A DNA stretch of 5,356 bases from Clostridia bacterium. GTDB taxonomy: Bacteria > Bacillota > Clostridia > UBA1381. The position numbers were made by a program, and so were the translations under genes. Location: contig CAADSR010000248.1 in assembly GCA_900751685.1 (NCBI GenBank), positions 1-5,356 on the forward strand, read 5' to 3'. This document shows, one piece after another, positions 1 through 5,356 of this stretch; positions within the stretch are counted from its first letter, which is position 1; each line of letters starts with the position of its first letter. Below the pieces are notes generated by a model. That model ran no database searches. It worked only from the letters and a program-made list of their open reading frames with translations, and was not told the DNA's origin.

Positions 1-151
1 GGGCTTTTACGCCCTCCTGTCAGCATGTGGATAAACGAAATAAAAAGTATTCCAAAGTACAATATAACAAAGATATTAGACAGAGTGCCCTTTTCTGTAA
101 CGGAAAAGAGGCAGACAAGCAAATCAAAGATTAGGTATCTAGTTTTTTATC

Positions 152-178
152 AGCGTATAGACAAAATGTCTACACGCT
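152..178 (-). terminator. Hairpin directly after the lyase stop, possible terminator
   Basis: Arms 152-163 and 167-178 form a 12-bp stem with a 3-base loop, starting 7 bases after the lyase stop. The one imperfect position (157 against 173) is A-C in plus-strand RNA but a G-U pair in minus-strand RNA, so the structure fits the lyase mRNA. The RNA after the stem is A-rich (TGATAAAAAAC), without a U run, so it is not a textbook intrinsic terminator. It may instead protect the 3' end or stop transcription with other factors. Confidence 0.45.
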
Positions 179-185
179 TCAAATT

Positions 186-3100
186 TTACTGAACCCCAAT
201 CGCACTGATTTCAGCAATTTCACAAGGCACATCGTCAAGCAATTCGATTTTGATTGAGTTTGTATATTTGGGGACGGAGAATATAAACGTTTCAACATCA
301 TCTTTCCCATCACTCGTTGCCTCCGTCACCTCATCCCAGCCATCACGGTTTGACAGGTCCGCAATATCTGCCTCTGTCAGATCATAACGCGTGGATATTC
401 TAAACGGATGCTGCTTACCATCAGCAAATTTAACCACCACAGAACTTATCGGATATTTATCGGTCTTCATCATAAGGATCCCATTTCCATTTGATTTCCA
501 GGCCGTATCATAATTCAGGTCGCAAGCAGCGCTTGCATCGCCTTCACTTGCATACACCTGTAGCGCCAAGCCCTGGGTACTTACCATCTTCTCTCCATTG
601 ACAAGCTTTACATTGCCCTTTGGTTTTAATGCCGGGGCCGTTTTGATGATTTCAAGCACTTCTAACGCATCAATTTCTGGTGAGATATCACTTACTGTAA
701 CAATTTCATTTTCATCCCACAAAACATTCTTATTCATCGCTTCTGCCACCATACGGACTGGAACAAAGGTCCTATCATTGGTGATTTCAGGCGCTGTGTC
801 CATATCCTTTGATTTCCCATTCACAGTGTATTTTGTACTGCCTATCGTCATTTCGATTTCAGCATCTGTGCTTTGGATCTTTATGGTCTCTGATTCAGCA
901 TCCCAAGTCACGTAGGAACCAAAAGCCTCTGATAGGAATTGCACCGGGATCATCGTTCTGTCATCTTTTATATAAGGCGCCGTTGTATCATCCTCCGCAT
1001 CAATGTGATACGGCACACTATTTACCAATGCCTTCGGCTGCTTTACTGCAAAATTAACGGTGTCACCCTCATATAGATCTTCTATGTTCCATTCCTTCTT
1101 TGCAAGGTCAGGGTTTCTTACCTCATTCCCATTTTTATCAACAGTATACATCTGTGGAACAGGGACTGTTTTTGTTGTATAGCTCAAATTATAACCAACA
1201 TGCGTAGGCTGATTGTATCCAACATTCTGGACTGCCACCGCATCTCTGTACTGGTTATCCGACATAAGGGTTGGGATCCTATATCCAGTGGGAATTGTTG
1301 TTGTATAAATACGAAGCTCTGTATTATCAAGCGTTGGATAAACCACCTCTTCGCGCCAATCGCCGAACAAGTCCGCTGTAAGGGATGGTGTCGACTTTGC
1401 CGAATTATTTGAGTGGCATTCATCAGCGGTAAATATTGTGTCGACCTTATAGGTATAAGGATTATATTTTGAGATATTCACGCTATCCTGGACCTCCCGT
1501 CCAAGATCGTTATCCCACCAGGTAAAGAAATTTGCGGGGATACTGTAATTATCCGTTATTATTTCACCATCCGCCGCAACGAGTATACCAATCGATGACC
1601 AGCTCTCTGCCCCATTATGAGTGGGGTCTATATCCTCCGAGCCTCCGCGCCCTACATCCAGTGCGCTTTTCGGTGATGACCACAGTATTTCACCGGTACG
1701 CGCATCTTTCATCTGATGTCCATAGGCACCACCCTCATGTACAGAGAATATTTCAAGACCCGGCCTGTCAGGCAGCAGGTCTCCCATATGCTGGGCGTCA
1801 CCATGATAAAGCTCTGTGCCGGTATAGAGGACCGAGCCATCCTCATCAAAGGTCTCCGAGCCGAATATGATCTCATCTTTGCCATCATAATCCACATCAG
1901 AAACAGCCAGGGAATGATTCCCCTTGCCCATATATTTTTTTGCCTCATCCTTATCCATAAGGTCTGTATCAAAAATCCAATCCTCAACAATCTTGTTGTC
2001 GGCCATACTGTATGCAGCAAGGACAGTTTTTGCATAATAGCCTCTTGCAAACATTATTGACGGCTTATTCCCATCCCTATAAAATACGGCTGCATTATAG
2101 CGTTCTGAACGGTTGCCCCAATCATCCCCCCATGAGTCTACATCCCATGCGATGCCGTTTCTTTCGCCGGTAGTCTGCGGATAGTAATCAACTGAATCTA
2201 TGATTTTCCCTGTTTCACCTTCAAAGGCAGTAATATATAAGGGGCCTGTAAGGTTTTTACCATTTGCATCACGCCAGTCCTTCGTTCCATCTCCGATGAC
2301 TGTTCCGTCCCCCGCAACGGCCCCGTCGGCCGTGCGAAGCGCAACCTCTGCCTTGCCGTCATTGTTAAAGTCAGCGCATAAGATTTGCGTATCATGCGCG
2401 CCGCTTCTGATATTTATACCAAGATCGATTCTCCAAAGTTTTGTGCCGTCAAGCTTGTAAGCATCAAAAAGTGTATTGCCCGTTGCCCCAAGATGCGCAC
2501 TGTCACGGGAATTTGATGGATCCCATTTTATAATAATTTCAAGCTCCCCATCACCATCAAGGTCGCCTGTTGTCGCATCATTTGCATTGTAAGTATACGC
2601 TTGGTCTGTACCGTCTGAAAGCTTCACTGTTCCGCCTTTCGGGATATCAAGCGGGATACCAATGTAATTATCAGCTTTCAGTTCCGCTTCCTTACAAGGC
2701 TCACCCTCAATACCATTATTCACAGCACCCACTGTATAACGGTCCCCCGGTTTTGCCATATGATCTACATAATTGGTTTTATTGATTGGCTCCGCGTTAA
2801 GCTTCTCACCATTCTTATATAAATTATATTTAACATCTGCACCTTCAGTTCCCAGCCACCTCCATGAAATAAACCCATATGCGCCTGCATTTACTGCAAC
2901 CAGGCCACGGTCAAGGTTTTCCATGCGCCTTTGAATACCGGGGCGGTCATCTATAAGTTTTTGTGTTTCGCTGCCATCGGACACATTTTGATAAACAGTC
3001 AATGGGTCGGGATCAGCGGGAACATCTGTGATCTCATTGTATTTTGAATCTGCGGTATCAGAGATTACTTCCCGGCCCGCATTTTTGATTACTATATTAT

Positions 3101-3767
3101 CAACATACGCATATGCTCCAGGGTCTGTCTGATACGGCGTGTAACCGATTCTTGTTACAGGCTCCTGCTCCGAAGAATACCCATAGCCGTTGCCTTCGGC
3201 TTTGATGTACTCTATGCCGTCTTTGTAGACAGTCATTGTATTGTTTTTCCATTCAAGCCTGAAGTTATGCCACTCTTTTTTTACAGAAACATACTCCCCG
3301 CCTTTTGTAAAGCTCTTTTCATCATTTGTAAGCCCTTCTACAACAGATGCGCTTCCTGAATCAGGGAAAAAATAAATCCCGGTCATCCCCTTCCCCTGTC
3401 GTTCTTTTGAGCCTGTGTAAAAGGCATACCGAAAGCCCTGTGACATCCCATACCAATCAAAGGATATTGACCAATCCTCCTTCATGGTATATGTTCCACC
3501 GGCGTTATCATACAGATAGGAGGATGGGATCGCGATATATGGGTTGGTTCCTTTGTCCTCATCTGATCCCCTGCTGGTTTCAAATCCATTGATAAAAAAT
3601 ACATTTCCCTTGCCTGAATTTGTGGGGTCCTCAACCAAGGTCAATTCGCCTTTCCCGCCATAAAGCGAAAAAATATTATCCTCTGCATGTGAAACTGAAA
3701 AGAATGCCGTACTGCAAATAGTCATTGCAGTAACGGTCGCTATCACCTTTTTTAATGCTTTCTTCAT
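186..3767 (-). CDS. Secreted multidomain rhamnogalacturonan lyase, polysaccharide lyase family 11 (PL11)
   Basis: Predicted to cleave the rhamnogalacturonan-I backbone of pectin by beta-elimination outside the cell (EC 4.2.2.23 or 4.2.2.24). Endo or exo mode cannot be decided by eye. Numbered from the chosen start, the 1193 residues read: signal peptide 1-28 (KK-rich n-region, hydrophobic core, cleavage after SHA); LamG/concanavalin-like jelly roll about 32-231; PL11 catalytic region about 256-870; copper-amine-oxidase-N-like domain about 910-1028, with two related half-motifs (DDRTMIPVQFLSEAF, NDRTFVPVRMVAEAM); discoidin/CBM32-like domain about 1038-1193 (DLNYDTAWKS). PL11 hallmarks are MENLDRGLVAV near 282, calcium-loop motifs DLDGDGE (402), DFNNDGKAE (466) and DVDYDGKDE (624), HGDAQHMGDLLPDRPG (655), DLFGDWREEVV (799) and YNQPTHVGY (851). 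B. subtilis YesW and YesX are about 610-620 residues, so this one carries roughly 570 extra. The ATG at 3767 is preferred over the ATG at 3773 because AGGAGG lies 7 bases before it but only 1 before the other. No SLH, LPXTG or dockerin motif is visible. Confidence 0.95.
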   Translation of the reverse strand: MKKALKKVIATVTAMTICSTAFFSVSHAEDNIFSLYGGKGELTLVEDPTNSGKGNVFFINGFETSRGSDEDKGTNPYIAIPSSYLYDNAGGTYTMKEDWSISFDWYGMSQGFRYAFYTGSKERQGKGMTGIYFFPDSGSASVVEGLTNDEKSFTKGGEYVSVKKEWHNFRLEWKNNTMTVYKDGIEYIKAEGNGYGYSSEQEPVTRIGYTPYQTDPGAYAYVDNIVIKNAGREVISDTADSKYNEITDVPADPDPLTVYQNVSDGSETQKLIDDRPGIQRRMENLDRGLVAVNAGAYGFISWRWLGTEGADVKYNLYKNGEKLNAEPINKTNYVDHMAKPGDRYTVGAVNNGIEGEPCKEAELKADNYIGIPLDIPKGGTVKLSDGTDQAYTYNANDATTGDLDGDGELEIIIKWDPSNSRDSAHLGATGNTLFDAYKLDGTKLWRIDLGINIRSGAHDTQILCADFNNDGKAEVALRTADGAVAGDGTVIGDGTKDWRDANGKNLTGPLYITAFEGETGKIIDSVDYYPQTTGERNGIAWDVDSWGDDWGNRSERYNAAVFYRDGNKPSIMFARGYYAKTVLAAYSMADNKIVEDWIFDTDLMDKDEAKKYMGKGNHSLAVSDVDYDGKDEIIFGSETFDEDGSVLYTGTELYHGDAQHMGDLLPDRPGLEIFSVHEGGAYGHQMKDARTGEILWSSPKSALDVGRGGSEDIDPTHNGAESWSSIGILVAADGEIITDNYSIPANFFTWWDNDLGREVQDSVNISKYNPYTYKVDTIFTADECHSNNSAKSTPSLTADLFGDWREEVVYPTLDNTELRIYTTTIPTGYRIPTLMSDNQYRDAVAVQNVGYNQPTHVGYNLSYTTKTVPVPQMYTVDKNGNEVRNPDLAKKEWNIEDLYEGDTVNFAVKQPKALVNSVPYHIDAEDDTTAPYIKDDRTMIPVQFLSEAFGSYVTWDAESETIKIQSTDAEIEMTIGSTKYTVNGKSKDMDTAPEITNDRTFVPVRMVAEAMNKNVLWDENEIVTVSDISPEIDALEVLEIIKTAPALKPKGNVKLVNGEKMVSTQGLALQVYASEGDASAACDLNYDTAWKSNGNGILMMKTDKYPISSVVVKFADGKQHPFRISTRYDLTEADIADLSNRDGWDEVTEATSDGKDDVETFIFSVPKYTNSIKIELLDDVPCEIAEISAIGVQ

Positions 3768-3774
3768 GATCATT

Positions 3775-3780
3775 CCTCCT
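3775..3780 (-). promoter_or_regulatory. Strong ribosome binding site deciding the lyase start
   Basis: AGGAGG on the minus strand lies 7 bases before the ATG at 3765-3767 and only 1 base before the ATG at 3771-3773. Normal Shine-Dalgarno spacing therefore selects the inner ATG, which also gives a cleaner signal peptide beginning MKKALKK. Confidence 0.85.
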
Positions 3781-3792
3781 TCAAATCATTTC

Positions 3793-3821
3793 ATAATTTA
3801 TATATATTTGATACTGCACAA
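3793..3821 (-). promoter_or_regulatory. Weak alternative promoter close to the lyase start
   Basis: On the minus strand TTGTGC (3816-3821) and AATTAT (3793-3798) are 17 bases apart. Both hexamers are poor (TTG and four of six bases respectively), but the -35-like element overlaps the proximal copy of the direct repeat, the layout expected of an activator-dependent promoter. It would give a leader of only about 20 bases that still includes the ribosome binding site. In such AT-rich DNA a match of this quality is easily random. Confidence 0.2.
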
Positions 3822-3845
3822 GGTATTTTCATAACACATGGTATT
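3817..3845. repeat. 11-bp imperfect direct repeat upstream of the lyase gene
   Basis: CACAAGGTATT (3817-3827) and CACATGGTATT (3835-3845) match at 10 of 11 positions and start 18 bp apart. They sit about 50-78 bases upstream of the lyase start codon, where an activator binding tandem half-sites could act. AraC-type regulators and response regulators commonly use such paired direct repeats; the spacing here is slightly under two helical turns. No regulator gene is in the window, so assignment to any family is inference. Confidence 0.35.
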
Positions 3846-3892
3846 CGCCTAATGCAAGGGAACATTGATTTATTTCTGTGTTCTATAATAGA

Positions 3893-4060
3893 TTATTTTC
3901 TCTGCGTATCTGTGTTTATAGCCTCAGCCCTGGACTTTAAATCATCAATCATTGAATCCGTTATTTCTTCCACTGTAAAATGATCCTTAGATGCTTTTAT
4001 TTTTTTAATATCAAACAATACGTTTACCGTCATTATAAACCATAAAATAGAAAATGTCAT
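3893..4060 (-). CDS. Possible small protein with one membrane segment, 55 residues
   Basis: An ATG at 4060 opens a 55-codon frame ending in TAA at 3893-3895; the frame is bounded upstream by a TAG shortly before. The N-terminus is hydrophobic (MTFSILWFIMTVNVLFDI), compatible with one membrane helix. It is followed by KKIKASKDHF and a charged, probably helical tail (EEITDSMIDDLKSRAEAI). In the last 33 sense codons, 26 begin with a purine, which is typical of real coding sequence and not expected from AT-rich spacer. Against it, no Shine-Dalgarno sequence precedes the ATG at 4060 or the in-frame ATG at 4033, whereas the neighbouring lyase has a very strong one, and a promoter match overlaps its first codons. 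It could be an intact small membrane protein, a leader ORF starting at an internal codon, or the remnant of a lost gene. I do not recognise the family. Confidence 0.4.
   Translation of the reverse strand: MTFSILWFIMTVNVLFDIKKIKASKDHFTVEEITDSMIDDLKSRAEAINTDTQRK
4032..4060 (-). promoter_or_regulatory. Candidate sigma-A promoter for the lyase transcript
   Basis: On the minus strand, ATGACA (4055-4060, one mismatch to TTGACA) is separated by exactly 17 bases from a perfect TATAAT (4032-4037). Transcription would start near 4025, giving a leader of about 258 bases before the lyase ATG. It lies between the upstream terminator and the lyase, where a promoter is needed. The surroundings are AT-rich, which raises the chance of a random match, and it overlaps the first codons of the small ORF, so the two are alternatives unless the ORF is transcribed from further upstream. 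Confidence 0.45.
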
Positions 4061-4125
4061 AGATAAAAATGTATTTAACAGTTTTTTTTGCTAAAATTCA
4101 ATGTTTTTTATTGGGATTCCTGTTG

Positions 4126-4165
4126 AAAAGCCAGATTTGCCCAACTGGCAGCAAATCCGGCTTTT
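4126..4165 (-). terminator. Intrinsic terminator after the beta-helix gene
   Basis: Two 15-base arms (4126-4140 and 4151-4165) pair around a 10-base loop. The outer part is AAAAGCC against GGCTTTT, so a U run closes the stem in either direction. The single imperfect position (4133 against 4158) is an A-C mismatch in a plus-strand RNA but a G-U pair in a minus-strand RNA, favouring minus-strand use. It lies 56 bases past the beta-helix stop. The U run is only four bases and is not extended beyond the stem, so some readthrough into the lyase region is possible, and weak bidirectional action cannot be excluded. Confidence 0.75.
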
Positions 4166-4221
4166 GTCTAGGAACCATCTCAACTACATTTATCCTTTCT
4201 TTTTTAAATATTGGGTTGATT

Positions 4222-5356
4222 CTATATGGGGCATATAACAATGGTCTGTTTCCCCTCTTTCAACTGTTCAAACGGACCGGCTATTGGATTTTGACTTCTT
4301 TTTATCCCGAAGAAATCAGTATCTAAAATAATGGGCCTGCCATCAGGCGCCTCGTAAGGAGCTTCTGAAATCCTAGGTATTTTTAAATCTTTTGTATTTA
4401 TAATTTGCGTATCTTTCATAATAGCACATTGGGGCACATCCGCCTCAAGACAAACTGTTCCATTTTTTTCTATTATAGCTATTTTACACTCCCGGCCGGA
4501 TTGACAGAAGCTTTCTTCCCTGTCAAAATGTTCAGCCCCATTCAAGTATACATTGTGATCAATATACACCGGCTGCCGGACTTTTTCAAACGTTTCAACA
4601 TCTCCTTTCCCATTTTGAAGAACCCTGCCGATATACTCCTCCATCGACACAGGGTAACCATTGTAATGAGCCGTTCCAAATTTTTTCTTATCCTCATGGT
4701 CCTGTCCCCCCATGAATATATTCTGATAAAACCTATCATCACCGCCGTATACAACTGCCGTTCCCATAAAATTAGTAGAATGGTTCAGATGATATGGCGT
4801 GGAACGGTTCAGGGTATCATACCTGCTGATCGAACCACAAAAAAGATTATGTAGATATGCTCCCCCCTGCGCTGCATTTCTCAGGCTTTCCTTAGATCCA
4901 AATACATTATTATCTACAAGATGCGGTCCATGGGTGACCTCTATCCATACATCCGTTTCATTTTGATAGTAAAGGTTGCTGCTTAACCTCACCCCTTGCG
5001 CCTGCCAGTCCAGCCAAGTTCCGAGTAAGCAGTCATGGATGCGGTTGTTATGGATAGAAGCGTCAATTGCCGCATGAAGCTTGATACCAGCAATCTCAAA
5101 CCCAAAAAACTCATGCTTATTGCCGATCTGGTAAATGTGATTATCACAAATCTCACTGAACGCGCCGCCCATATGTCCCACGATGGCGTTCTGCCCGCAA
5201 TCATAAATTGTATTATTACGGATAAGGTGCGAACCGACTGTCTCCTTGCTCCAGCCGATCCTTTTTCCCGCAAATACTGATTCGAGCTGTGTTTGATAAC
5301 CCGGTTTCCTGTGGTAACGGTGATACAGGTTGTGACCTGTCGATCTCTCTTTTCCA
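4222..5356 (-). CDS. Right-handed parallel beta-helix protein, probable glycan-active enzyme (5' end outside window)
   Basis: The frame is open from the TAG at 4222-4224 to the window edge, giving 377 complete codons without a start, so the gene is partial. The GTG at 5181 is not the start: the codons before it continue the same helix pattern (SHLIRNNTIYDCGQNAIVGH). Repeated coils of the form xxIxxNxIxxx appear throughout (ICDNHIYQIG, IHNNRIHDC, VRLSSNLYYQN, HLVDNNVFGS, YIDHNVYLNG), typical of pectate-lyase-like beta-helices. Conserved-looking blocks include FEIAGIKLHAAID, GTWLDWQAQG, IEVTHGPHLVDNN and YGGDDRFYQNIF, with a C-terminal ILDTDFFGIKR...PIAGPFEQL block. From memory, such proteins occur in carbohydrate-utilisation loci of Firmicutes and Bacteroidetes; I cannot name a CAZy family or substrate. 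Nine cysteines in the visible part suggest a cytoplasmic location more than secretion, but any signal peptide lies off the window. Placed before a PL11 gene on the same strand, a role in pectin or side-chain breakdown is a guess. Confidence 0.85.
   Translation of the reverse strand, partial: GKERSTGHNLYHRYHRKPGYQTQLESVFAGKRIGWSKETVGSHLIRNNTIYDCGQNAIVGHMGGAFSEICDNHIYQIGNKHEFFGFEIAGIKLHAAIDASIHNNRIHDCLLGTWLDWQAQGVRLSSNLYYQNETDVWIEVTHGPHLVDNNVFGSKESLRNAAQGGAYLHNLFCGSISRYDTLNRSTPYHLNHSTNFMGTAVVYGGDDRFYQNIFMGGQDHEDKKKFGTAHYNGYPVSMEEYIGRVLQNGKGDVETFEKVRQPVYIDHNVYLNGAEHFDREESFCQSGRECKIAIIEKNGTVCLEADVPQCAIMKDTQIINTKDLKIPRISEAPYEAPDGRPIILDTDFFGIKRSQNPIAGPFEQLKEGKQTIVICPI

Larger units (their letters stand above)
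3774..4221. other. AT-rich intergenic region between the beta-helix and lyase genes
   Basis: This gap of about 450 bases has no large gene. From the beta-helix side it contains the terminator hairpin, a TAG-bounded 55-codon frame with a good promoter match over its start, a near-palindrome TCTATAATAGA (3882-3892) just after that frame's stop, the 11-bp direct repeat, and the lyase ribosome binding site. No tRNA, known riboswitch pattern or clear catabolite-control (cre) site was seen. Confidence 0.6.

Noticed and set aside
1..14. GGGC-TTTTAC-GCCC mini-hairpin at the left edge
   Set aside because: Only four base pairs are visible and the element is cut by the window edge, so it cannot be told from chance.
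89..111. Inverted repeat around CTTTTCTG / CGGAAAAG
   Set aside because: The short stem has a wobble or mismatch and no U run or gene to serve; probably chance.
402..1030. True copper amine oxidase activity suggested by the domain name
   Set aside because: Only the small N-terminal-type domain with its RTxxPVxxxxEA motifs is present near the protein's C-terminus; the catalytic oxidase domain is absent, so no oxidase function is claimed.
3771..3773. Outer ATG as the lyase start
   Set aside because: It lies only one base from the AGGAGG; the inner ATG at 3767 has 7-base spacing and gives a standard signal peptide.
3882..3892. Near-palindrome TCTATAATAGA
   Set aside because: It is only 11 bases in AT-rich DNA, with a TATAAT on the plus strand but no properly spaced -35 and no plus-strand gene.
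4405..4854. 149-codon plus-strand open frame opposite the beta-helix gene
   Set aside because: It is antisense to a well-supported coding frame, has no recognisable domain and no ribosome binding site; it is a shadow of the real gene, as are the other frames inside the two large genes.
5179..5181. GTG as the start of the beta-helix gene
   Set aside because: The same frame stays open to the window edge and its translation continues the beta-helix repeat pattern; no ribosome binding site precedes the GTG.

Overview
The window looks like part of a polysaccharide-utilisation region of a low-to-mid-GC Gram-positive bacterium, most likely a plant-fibre-degrading gut or rumen member of the Clostridia. 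This is inferred from the lysine-rich signal peptide, the strong AGGAGG ribosome binding site, and a pectin-lyase architecture ending in a copper-amine-oxidase-N-like domain, which is common on secreted Firmicutes proteins. No species call is possible by eye.

Both large genes lie on the minus strand, so transcription runs from high to low coordinates. The right edge (4222 to beyond 5356) holds the 3' part of a right-handed parallel beta-helix protein of a kind found near glycan-degrading enzymes; its 5' end is outside the window. Its stop is followed by a strong hairpin terminator (4126-4165). Next comes an AT-rich gap of about 450 bp (3774-4221). It holds a previously unlisted 55-codon reading frame with a hydrophobic N-terminus and a charged tail (3893-4060), a good sigma-A-type promoter match overlapping the start of that frame (4032-4060), and an 11-bp imperfect direct repeat (3817-3845) just upstream of the next gene. 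The main gene (186-3767) encodes a secreted, multidomain rhamnogalacturonan lyase of family PL11 of 1193 residues. A 12-bp hairpin follows 7 bases after its stop.

The likely theme is attack on pectin. The PL11 enzyme would cut the rhamnogalacturonan-I backbone outside the cell. The beta-helix protein may act on the same or a related glycan, but that rests only on adjacency and fold. The hairpin terminator suggests the lyase is at least partly transcribed separately from the beta-helix gene. Positions 1-185 hold no confident gene. I see no RNA gene, mobile element, CRISPR array or clearly new defence or other system. The least explained items are the small membrane-like ORF in the leader region, the direct repeat, and the uncharacterised cysteine-rich beta-helix protein.
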